NCBI GenBank assembly: GCA_947472635.1
Contig: CANJDY010000005.1
Location: 1 to 28,884 of the forward strand
Reading direction: 5' to 3'
Source of the DNA: Chitinophagaceae bacterium
Lineage (GTDB): Bacteria > Bacteroidota > Bacteroidia > Chitinophagales > Chitinophagaceae
Length of the DNA: 28,884 bases
The position numbers and the translations under genes are program-made. This document shows positions 17,179-24,547 of this stretch, piece after piece (within the stretch, counting starts at the first letter, position 1; each line of letters opens with the position of its first letter). The notes beneath the pieces were generated by a model. The model saw only the letters and a program-made list of their open reading frames with translations. It ran no database searches and had not been told where the DNA came from.

Positions 17179-18132
17179 ATGAAAAATTATAACCGACTTA
17201 GCATCTTATGGGTATTGGCAGCCCTATTGATTTTTTCTGCCTGTAATACAAACACCTCCGAAAAAAAGAAGGCGAAGAAAATGGCCATTGTTGTTTCTAC
17301 ACTCAATAACCCCTGGTTTGTATTTCTTGCTGAAACCGCAGCTGCAAAAGCAAGAGCATTGGGATATGAATCCAAAATATTTGATTCCCAAAATAATACA
17401 GCTTTGGAAACGGATCATTTTGAAAATATTTTGGTGTCTGATTTTTGTGCCATCCTTTTCAATCCAACCGATGCAGATGGTTCTGTGGCCAATGTTAAAA
17501 AAGCGAAGCTAGCTGGGGTGCCCGTTTTCTGTATGGATCGGGAAATCAACGCAAAGGGAGTAGCAACGGTACAGATTTTGTCTGATGGATATTCTGGTAG
17601 CGTCGAGATTGCAAAATATTTTGTGGCTACGCTGAATAAAAAGGGAACCTATGTTGAGTTATTGGGCATCACAGGTGACAATAATACAAGGGCAAGGTCT
17701 TCAGGGTTTCATAGTGTGGTGGATAATTACTCTGATTTGAAAATGGTAGCGCAACAAAGTGCTGACTTTGACCGAAATAAGGGAATGGAAGTAATGGAGT
17801 CTATGCTCCAGGCACATCCGGATATCACCGGCGTTTTTTGTGGTAATGATGCCATGGCTATGGGAGCTTACCAGGCATTGGTAGGTGCAGGAAAAGACAA
17901 GACTGTAAAGGTCTTTGGTTTTGATGGGGCAGAAGATGCAGTTAAGTCAATCAAGGAAAAAAAACTGGTAGCGACTGGAATGCAATTCCCAAAAATTATG
18001 GCTGAAAAAGCGGCCATTTTTGCGGATGAATATTACAAGGGAAAAAGGGATTTCGCTGAAAAAATTCCTGTGACAGTGGAATTGGTTACATCGGAAAACG
18101 TAGATAACTATTTGGGTTATGGGAAAAAATAA
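17179..18132 (+). CDS. Ribose-type ABC importer substrate-binding lipoprotein
   Basis: A 317-residue lipoprotein with lipobox FSAC (C22), then a short Lys-rich linker and the type I periplasmic sugar-binding fold (Peripla_BP_4): [88 protein letters not shown] and [13 protein letters not shown]. These are the strand-loop landmarks of RbsB relatives. It should bind a free monosaccharide in the periplasm while anchored to a membrane by its lipid. Its stop overlaps the DUF2291 gene by 14 bases, and the ATPase and permease follow. Sugar-binding proteins of this family were the starting point for finding D-apiose pathways; apiose binding here is inferred. Confidence 0.9.
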   Translation: MKNYNRLSILWVLAALLIFSACNTNTSEKKKAKKMAIVVSTLNNPWFVFLAETAAAKARALGYESKIFDSQNNTALETDHFENILVSDFCAILFNPTDADGSVANVKKAKLAGVPVFCMDREINAKGVATVQILSDGYSGSVEIAKYFVATLNKKGTYVELLGITGDNNTRARSSGFHSVVDNYSDLKMVAQQSADFDRNKGMEVMESMLQAHPDITGVFCGNDAMAMGAYQALVGAGKDKTVKVFGFDGAEDAVKSIKEKKLVATGMQFPKIMAEKAAIFADEYYKGKRDFAEKIPVTVELVTSENVDNYLGYGKK

Positions 18133-18763
18133 TTTTATATCGTTGTTAAAATATATTGGAATCATTTCATTTTCGGCCTTGGTTTTATATAATAGCGTGT
18201 ACTTTACAAAATTGGATGTTCATCAAGAAGTAGTGGTAAAGCAGCTTGACCCCGTTTCATATGCTCAAAAATTTTGGTCCGGAAAATTTGCTACTGCCTT
18301 GGATAATGCAATTGAGATAAACAGTTTCATAAAAATGCTGAGAGAAAATTCTCAACAGACCTTTGATAAATATGCACATTCACAAGGTATCGGTGATCAA
18401 TATTTTTTTCTAGTCAAAGGGGAGGCAATAGTTAAAAAGATAGGCGATGAGGAGGTGATGCTTTTGCTAAATTCAGGTGAGGAAGAAGTGCCCATATTCA
18501 TTTCTACAGGAGTCTATTTTGGCAATGCAGTGAGAGATGTTACGGGGTTGATTCATATGGGCGATTTCACCAACACAATGGATTTTAATAGTGTATCTGC
18601 TGAGTTGAACAAAATTTTGCAACGTTCAGTAATACTTCCTTTTAAATCAACAGTAAAAATGAATACTTCGGTGCATTTTATGGGCTGTATTGAATTGAAT
18701 AAAGCGCAAAAGGGGGTATCTCGTTTTGAATTATTACCTGTTAGCATCCATTTAAACAAGTAG
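18119..18763 (+). CDS. DUF2291 family protein of a sugar ABC importer operon
   Basis: A 214-residue protein with one N-terminal membrane segment (about 5-25, [21 protein letters not shown]) and a periplasmic body. The body matches DUF2291: [29 protein letters not shown], a hydrophobic strand ending in [26 protein letters not shown], and a terminal [10 protein letters not shown]. This family is repeatedly found beside ribose-type importer genes, mostly in Proteobacteria, and its function is undefined; an accessory role in transport is plausible. The ATG at 18119 overlaps the binding-protein gene by 14 bases, and the ATPase gene starts 5 bases after its stop. Many family members are lipoproteins; this one keeps a plain signal anchor. 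Confidence 0.82.
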   Translation: MGKNNFISLLKYIGIISFSALVLYNSVYFTKLDVHQEVVVKQLDPVSYAQKFWSGKFATALDNAIEINSFIKMLRENSQQTFDKYAHSQGIGDQYFFLVKGEAIVKKIGDEEVMLLLNSGEEEVPIFISTGVYFGNAVRDVTGLIHMGDFTNTMDFNSVSAELNKILQRSVILPFKSTVKMNTSVHFMGCIELNKAQKGVSRFELLPVSIHLNK

Positions 18764-18768
18764 CTAAT

Positions 18769-20265
18769 TTGCTAAAAGTAGAAAACATAACAAAAAAATT
18801 CCCCGGCGTTATTGCATTGCAAAATGTCAATCTTCGAATAGAGGCTGGAAAAGTAACGGCCATCATTGGTGAAAATGGAGCTGGCAAGTCTACGTTGATG
18901 AAAATTCTTTCTGGTGTTTATGCAGATTATGAGGGTGAAATTATTTTTCAGGGAAAGCCGGTTCATTTCTCTGGAATAGCAGATGCACAGCGTGCCGGAA
19001 TTGCGATTATTCACCAAGAATTAAATCTTATTCCATTTTTAAGTATTACAGAAAATATTTTTTTGGGTCGTGAGCTCGAAACTTCATTGGGATTGTTAGA
19101 TCAAAAAAAAATGACGGCTATTTCCATCGAGTTGTTGCATACACTAGGAATGGAAATATCTCCTGATATAAAAGTTGCCAATTTGAAAGTTGGCCAGCAG
19201 CAAATGGTTGAAATAGCTAAGGCCTTAATGTTGGATGCAGACTTGATTATTATGGATGAACCCACATCTGCCATCACTGAATCCGAAGTGGAAACTTTAT
19301 TTGAGCTGATCAAAAAATTGCGCAATGCCAATAAAGCAATCGTTTATATTTCCCATAAGTTAAAGGAGCTATTTACCATTGCAGATAATTATATTGTTTT
19401 ACGGGATGGTAAAACAATCGAATCAGGTAATATGCAATTCATTACCCAAGGGGAATTAATTAGTAAGATGGTAGGGAGGAGCATTATTCCACTTCAAAAG
19501 TTAAATATCAACAAACCGGTTGAGGAACTAGTAAGGTTTGAAAATATTTGTTTGCGACAAAAAAACAATTCTAGTAAAATAAATAAGCTTTCATTTTCAG
19601 TTAATAAGGGAGAAATTGTCGGTATTTTCGGCCTAATGGGTGCAGGAAGAACAGAATTATTAGAAACGATTTTTGGTTTGCATCCTAATTTTTCAAGTGG
19701 AGATATTTGGATTAAGCAAGTAAAAATATCTGTTCGCAACCCTGCGGATGCTATAAAGGCAGGCATGGTATTGCTTCCAGAAGATAGAAAAAAAGACGGA
19801 TTGGTATTGGGAATGGAAGTAAAGAAAAATATCAGTCTGCCTATATTGGAGCAAATAGAAGTGATGGGGTTTTTGAGTGATAAAAAGGAAACAGTGCTGG
19901 CTAAAAAGTACATCAATCAGCTCAGCATTAAGACCAGTTCCGAAAACCAACTCACTAAAAATTTGAGTGGCGGTAACCAGCAAAAAATTGTATTGGCTAA
20001 ATGGCTAGAAAGCAAGCCTCTTATACTATTACTAGATGAGCCTACTCGGGGCATTGATGTAAATGCTAAGAACGAAATGTACAAATTAATGCAGCAAATG
20101 GCAGAAAGCGGGATGGGAATCATTATGGTGTCTTCGGAGCTTACTGAAATCTTATCCGTTTCTGATAGAATATTGGTAATGGCAGAAGGCAAGATTACCG
20201 CTGAGTTTCCCATCGGGGAGGCATCGGAAGATAATTTACTTTCAGCAGCAATTTCAAATAATTAG
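18769..20265 (+). CDS. Ribose-type ABC importer ATPase with two nucleotide-binding domains
   Basis: A 498-residue duplicated ATPase of the RbsA/XylG/MglA type. Domain 1 has Walker A GENGAGKST (34-42), Q-loop IIHQELNL, signature LKVGQQQMVEIAKAL and Walker B LIIMDEPTS (D163, E164). Domain 2 has a degenerate Walker A region (GLMGAGRTEL) but a good signature (LSGGNQQKIVLAKWL) and Walker B (LLLDEPTRGIDV), which is usual for this class. TTG at 18769 is the start, since MLKVENITKKFPGV matches the standard N-terminus and the next Met is far inside domain 1. It powers import through the permease 3 bases downstream. Confidence 0.95.
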   Translation: MLKVENITKKFPGVIALQNVNLRIEAGKVTAIIGENGAGKSTLMKILSGVYADYEGEIIFQGKPVHFSGIADAQRAGIAIIHQELNLIPFLSITENIFLGRELETSLGLLDQKKMTAISIELLHTLGMEISPDIKVANLKVGQQQMVEIAKALMLDADLIIMDEPTSAITESEVETLFELIKKLRNANKAIVYISHKLKELFTIADNYIVLRDGKTIESGNMQFITQGELISKMVGRSIIPLQKLNINKPVEELVRFENICLRQKNNSSKINKLSFSVNKGEIVGIFGLMGAGRTELLETIFGLHPNFSSGDIWIKQVKISVRNPADAIKAGMVLLPEDRKKDGLVLGMEVKKNISLPILEQIEVMGFLSDKKETVLAKKYINQLSIKTSSENQLTKNLSGGNQQKIVLAKWLESKPLILLLDEPTRGIDVNAKNEMYKLMQQMAESGMGIIMVSSELTEILSVSDRILVMAEGKITAEFPIGEASEDNLLSAAISNN

Positions 20266-20268
20266 CAA

Positions 20269-21243
20269 ATGAACCTGACGCAATATAAAAATGATTATGG
20301 CAAACTGCAGTCTTTAATTGCATTGTTACTTCTGTGCATTGTATTTGGTTTGCTATCTGATAAATTTTTTACATTAGGGAATGGTCTTAATGTGATGCGG
20401 CAGATATCCGTGAATATTTGTATTGCAGTGGGAATGACACTAATTATATTAACTGCCGGTATTGACTTGTCTGTAGGTTCGGTATTGGCTTTGTGCGGTG
20501 TAATAACAGCTGGCTTATTAAAAAATGGACTTGCATTACCAGCTTTTAATCTATTTATTGGCTTTACGATTTTGGGTGCTCTAATTGCAGGGATGATGGT
20601 GGGAGCTTTACTTGGTTTTTTAAATGGAGTCTTCATTACTAAGTGCAAAGTGCCACCATTTGTAGCCACCCTAGCAATGATGACTATTGCAAGAGGGTTA
20701 ACGATGTTATATACCAATGGCTTTCCAATCAGTTCCTTTTCTTCTTCCTTTACTTTTATTGGTGCAGGTTGGTTGTTTGGGCTTCCCGTTCCTGTTTGGA
20801 TAGCAACTGTAATTGTAGTATTGGCGATGGTACTGACCAAAAAAATAAAAATGGGAAGGTACATTTTTGCGATTGGAGGTAATGAAAATGCCGCCATACT
20901 TTCTGGTATTAATATTGATCGGGTTAAAATCATTGTGTATAGTATTGCTGGAATGCTGGCTGCTATTGGGGGAATCATTGTTACCGCACGGCTAGATTCT
21001 GCTCAACCCAATGCTGGTTCTAGTTATGAATTGGACGCGATTGCAGCAGTTGTTATTGGCGGTACTTCCTTAAGTGGTGGCCGTGGAAGTATATGGGGAA
21101 CCGTGCTGGGGGCCGTTATCATCGGCGTGCTTAACAACGGGTTGGTGTTATTGGATGTGTCCCCTTTCTGGCAGCAGGTAGTGAAGGGTTCTGTAATTTT
21201 ATTAGCAGTCATTATTGACAGAATGAATGCAAAGAATGAATAG
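20269..21243 (+). CDS. Ribose-type ABC importer permease
   Basis: A 324-residue inner-membrane protein with about eight to ten hydrophobic segments. Family landmarks are LSDKFFTLGNGLNVMRQISVNICIAVGMTLIIL, the TAGIDLSVGSVLAL segment characteristic of RbsC/XylH permeases, VPPFVATLAMMTIARG, IFAIGGNENAA-LSGINIDRVK and the C-terminal GGTSLSGGRGSIWGTVLGAVIIGVLNNGL. It should form a homodimeric channel with the double ATPase and take sugar from the lipoprotein receptor. It is the last gene of the regulator-led operon, followed by a hairpin terminator. Confidence 0.95.
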   Translation: MNLTQYKNDYGKLQSLIALLLLCIVFGLLSDKFFTLGNGLNVMRQISVNICIAVGMTLIILTAGIDLSVGSVLALCGVITAGLLKNGLALPAFNLFIGFTILGALIAGMMVGALLGFLNGVFITKCKVPPFVATLAMMTIARGLTMLYTNGFPISSFSSSFTFIGAGWLFGLPVPVWIATVIVVLAMVLTKKIKMGRYIFAIGGNENAAILSGINIDRVKIIVYSIAGMLAAIGGIIVTARLDSAQPNAGSSYELDAIAAVVIGGTSLSGGRGSIWGTVLGAVIIGVLNNGLVLLDVSPFWQQVVKGSVILLAVIIDRMNAKNE

Positions 21244-21257
21244 TTTATATATCAATC

Positions 21258-21290
21258 AAGGGGATCATTTTTTATTTTGACCCTCTTTTT
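21258..21290 (+). terminator. Hairpin with T-run after the permease gene
   Basis: Arms at 21258-21267 (AAGGGGATCA) and 21278-21287 (TGACCCTCTT) pair over ten positions with one A-C mismatch and one G-U pair. The loop is 10 bases and five T run from 21286 to 21290. It lies 14 bases after the permease stop. It is a probable rho-independent terminator, though weaker than the one after susD, so some read-through into the kinase gene is possible. Confidence 0.6.
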
Positions 21291-21344
21291 AAAAAATCAC
21301 TTTATAATTTAATTGAAATAGACAGATTATTTATTTAAATAAAA

Positions 21345-22838
21345 ATGCCATCCAACAAATATATATTAGCAATAGACCAGGGTACCAGCAGTACCAAGTC
21401 AATTATTTTTGATGAAGCCGGTAAAGCGATTGCCCGTGCATCCGAACCGCTCAAATCAAATTATTTGTCGGATGGTTTTGTTGAGCAAGATGCGGAAGAG
21501 ATTTATCAAAATGTGTTGACTTCAGTAAGTAATTGCATCAAAATGTTTACAGATAATGGAGGGGATGTGCAGGAAATAATTTGCTGTGGAATTTCCAATC
21601 AAAGGGAAACATTTGTTGTATGGGATGTGAGTGGCAAGCCATTGCATCCTGCAATTGTATGGCAGTGCAAGCGTTCACTTCAAGTATGCGAAAAATTAAA
21701 AATGGACAGTGATTTGGAGCAATATATCCGCTACAATACGGGTTTGGTAATCGATCCATATTTTTCTGCTACCAAACTAATGTGGTTAAAGGATAATAAT
21801 GAAGTAGTAGGCAAATCAATCGAGAATGGGTCTGCATTTTTTGGTACCATTGATGCGTGGATATTGTATAAGCTGACCCATGCACAACACTACGCTACTG
21901 ACTATACCAATGCCTCTAGAACTATGCTATTTAATTTACATACCCTTCAATGGGATTTGTATTTAATAGAAAAATTAGGACTTATTGGGATTCAATTACC
22001 GCAACTTCAGCCCTCAGCATCATTTTTTGGAACTACTGATTTAAATGGGATTTTGCCCCTGCCAATTGTGATTACGGCTATGATTGGTGACTCCCATGCT
22101 GCAGCATTTGGAGAAGGGTGTTTTGAAGCTGGAACAGCCAAAGCTACATTAGGTACCGGTTGTAGCATACTAATGAATATTGGGGATAAGCCGGTTGCAT
22201 CAAAAAATGGAATGGTGACTACCATTTGCTGGAGTACTGCGGATATAGTAGACTATGCATTGGAAGGGGTCATTGTCTCTTGTGGTGCAACCATTGAATG
22301 GTTGAAAAACGAGTTGATGCTTTTTAAGGATAGTTTTGAAACAGAGAAGATGGCTTGTTCAGTTTCTGATAACGGAGGTGTTTATCTAATTCCTTCTTTT
22401 AGTGGCTTAGGGTCTCCCCACTGGCAAATGGATAGAAGGGCTTCTATTTCCGGGATGAATTTTGCAACTACCAAAAATCATATAGTAAGGGCTGCACTTG
22501 AATCCATCGCCTACCAAATTAGGGATGTGGTAACTGCAATGGAAAACGATGCCTCTTTGTCTTTAAAGGAGTTGATGACAGATGGAGGCATTACAGCTAA
22601 CCAATTTGTACTACAGTTCATTGCCGACCAATTAAATAAGGACGTGCTTTGTATTCCTATGCCCGATATTTCTGCATTAGGTGCAGCTTATTTAGCTGGC
22701 TTGAAATCGGGGTTGTATGAAAATTTAGCTGCAATAAAGAAATTAAATAGCGATAAAAAAAGACATCACCCAATTGTAACAGGAGAAGTAGCAGATAAAA
22801 ATTACGAGGGATGGAAGCAGGCAATTCTTCGTTGCTAA
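21345..22838 (+). CDS. FGGY-family kinase, glycerol-kinase-like with altered pocket; candidate apulose kinase
   Basis: A 497-residue cytoplasmic FGGY kinase, close to glycerol kinase over its full length: AIDQGTSSTKS (phosphate loop), ISNQRET, AIVWQCKR, ATDYTNASRTMLFN, GDSHAAAFG, LGTGCSILMN, ALEGVIVSCGATIEWL and PSFSGLGSPHW. The glycerol contacts of the E. coli enzyme are kept with an offset of four (R87, E88, Y139, D249), but two pocket residues change: Q246 equivalent is S250 and F270 equivalent is S274. A more open pocket that still grips a glycerol-like end suits apulose, whose branched end is a substituted glycerol. It stands 101 bases after the importer operon, behind a terminator. Ordinary glycerol kinase is the main alternative. 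Confidence 0.8.
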   Translation: MPSNKYILAIDQGTSSTKSIIFDEAGKAIARASEPLKSNYLSDGFVEQDAEEIYQNVLTSVSNCIKMFTDNGGDVQEIICCGISNQRETFVVWDVSGKPLHPAIVWQCKRSLQVCEKLKMDSDLEQYIRYNTGLVIDPYFSATKLMWLKDNNEVVGKSIENGSAFFGTIDAWILYKLTHAQHYATDYTNASRTMLFNLHTLQWDLYLIEKLGLIGIQLPQLQPSASFFGTTDLNGILPLPIVITAMIGDSHAAAFGEGCFEAGTAKATLGTGCSILMNIGDKPVASKNGMVTTICWSTADIVDYALEGVIVSCGATIEWLKNELMLFKDSFETEKMACSVSDNGGVYLIPSFSGLGSPHWQMDRRASISGMNFATTKNHIVRAALESIAYQIRDVVTAMENDASLSLKELMTDGGITANQFVLQFIADQLNKDVLCIPMPDISALGAAYLAGLKSGLYENLAAIKKLNSDKKRHHPIVTGEVADKNYEGWKQAILRC

Positions 22839-22901
22839 ATGTAGTTAAGGTTTTGGCACCATGGTCAGTAAATAATTCGAAAAAAAATAAAACTTGTAGT
22901 T

Positions 22902-24524
22902 ATGTTTAAAATTAGCCGACACATTGTAATGATTAATGCCTTTTTACTGCTGTTGATTCATTCTTCTTTTGGTCAGCATTCGGTTGAGCAGTGGGATAGG
23001 TTTGAACTTTCTTTAAAATATGTTTCTGCCAATAATAGTTTTGAAAATGTACAGTTAACAGCGATTTTTACCAGTAAAGACAGCTCCTTTGTGGTAGCCG
23101 GTTTTTACGATGGGGACGATATTTTTAAGGTTCGGTTTATGCCACAGCAAATCGGCAACTGGCAATATATTACGAAAAGTAATATTGCTCAACTAAACAA
23201 CAAAAAAGGAAGTTTTGAATGTGTAACGGCAACTGGGGAAAACCATGGAATGGTTAGCGTGAGCAAAATATATAATTTTAAGTATGCAGATGGCAAACCA
23301 TATTATCCATTTGGCACTACATCCTATGCATGGACACACATGGGGCAGCAACTCCAGGAAACTACACTTTCCACCCTTAAAAATTCAGGCTTTAACAAAA
23401 TCAGAATGGGGGTATTTCCCAAGAATTATGATTTGGTAAAGGAAGAGCCAGATATTTTCCCCTACCTCATTAAGGAAGTCTTAAAAGATGGTGTGGGCAA
23501 TGGTAGAAAAATTTGGGATTTTAGCCGTTTCAATCCCGTTTTCTTTCAACAGCTTGAAAAGCGAATTGATGATTTGGGTAAAATAGGTATCGAGGCAGAT
23601 CTCATTCTTTTTCATCCCTATGATAAAGGTCGATGGGGTTTTGATTCAATGCCCAATGAAGTAAATATTCGTTATATAAAATATGTAACGGCACGATTGT
23701 CCTCCTTTCGGAATGTGTGGTGGTCGATTGCCAATGAGTGGGATCTGGTAAAACCTAAAGTACATGCCGATTGGGATACCCTTACCCAAGCGGTGGTGTC
23801 ATCTGATCCATACCGTCATTTATGTTCTATACATGGCTCTACTGCGGTTTATTTTGAATATTGGAAACCAGCTTTTACGCATGTCAGCATTCAGGATGAG
23901 GCACCGGTAATGAACTTTGGTGCAGCCTCCATTTTGCGCAATGCCTATTCCAAACCGATTATTTACGATGAAGTAGGGTATGAAGGCAATCTGATCCACC
24001 GATGGGGCCGCTATAGTGGGGAAGAGATGTTGAACCTAATTTGGATGGGAGTCATTGGTGGTACCTATGTTACCCATGGGGAGGCTTTTATGTTTAAAGA
24101 CCATCGGGATACTATTTTTTGGGCAAAGGGCGGTGTTTTAAAAGGAAGTAGCTGGAAGCGAATTGCTTTTTTAAGAAAGTTGTTGGAAGCTGGACCGGGA
24201 CCAATAGAGCCTGCCGATGTTAGCCGAGATCTCTATACAGCTACTGCTGGTAAAGGGTATTACCTTATTTATTTTGGTAAAGAAATACATGATTCCTGGC
24301 TTTTTAATCTCCCTTATAAAAATGGCCAATTTGAAAGGCCCCGTCCAGGCACTCGCTATAAGGTGGAAATAATTGATACCTGGGATATGACCATTCAATC
24401 ATGTCCATTACAATTTGAAATAGGTGCTGTATCTGATTATCGAGTTTTGGATAAGGAACTGAAAAAAATAAGACTCCCCTTAAAACCCTATCTAGCCTTG
24501 CGAATAATTGAAATTGCTCAATAA
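22902..24524 (+). CDS. Secreted DUF5060/DUF4038/DUF5605-type glycoside hydrolase
   Basis: A 540-residue exported protein with a signal peptide (hydrophobic core about 8-21, cleavage near SFG before Q25). Residues about 27-110 form an N-terminal beta-sandwich of DUF5060 type (WDRFELSLKY, FKVRFMPQQIGNWQYIT). A DUF4038-like TIM barrel follows: YYPFGTTSYAWTH, GFNKIRMGVFPKNY, WWSIANEWD and PIIYDEVGYE. E279 (NEW) and E357 (DEV) are the likely acid/base and nucleophile in clan GH-A fashion. The C-terminal 90 residues (RYKVEIIDTWDMTI) resemble DUF5605. It is a distant relative of the GH140 protein in this window but has a Glu/Glu pair rather than Asp/Glu. Specificity is unknown; a pectin side chain or an apioside is possible. 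Confidence 0.72.
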   Translation: MFKISRHIVMINAFLLLLIHSSFGQHSVEQWDRFELSLKYVSANNSFENVQLTAIFTSKDSSFVVAGFYDGDDIFKVRFMPQQIGNWQYITKSNIAQLNNKKGSFECVTATGENHGMVSVSKIYNFKYADGKPYYPFGTTSYAWTHMGQQLQETTLSTLKNSGFNKIRMGVFPKNYDLVKEEPDIFPYLIKEVLKDGVGNGRKIWDFSRFNPVFFQQLEKRIDDLGKIGIEADLILFHPYDKGRWGFDSMPNEVNIRYIKYVTARLSSFRNVWWSIANEWDLVKPKVHADWDTLTQAVVSSDPYRHLCSIHGSTAVYFEYWKPAFTHVSIQDEAPVMNFGAASILRNAYSKPIIYDEVGYEGNLIHRWGRYSGEEMLNLIWMGVIGGTYVTHGEAFMFKDHRDTIFWAKGGVLKGSSWKRIAFLRKLLEAGPGPIEPADVSRDLYTATAGKGYYLIYFGKEIHDSWLFNLPYKNGQFERPRPGTRYKVEIIDTWDMTIQSCPLQFEIGAVSDYRVLDKELKKIRLPLKPYLALRIIEIAQ

Positions 24525-24547
24525 AATATTGAGTTTAAAAATATATA

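Noticed and set aside
19494..19916. A 140-codon minus-strand frame, overlapped by further minus-strand frames up to 20213
   Set aside because: All are antisense to the well-supported ABC ATPase gene and have no domain-like features.
20295..20978. A 227-codon open frame on the minus strand
   Set aside because: It lies wholly opposite the permease gene, which has convincing family motifs; the minus-strand translation shows no recognisable domain and a composition typical of antisense shadows.
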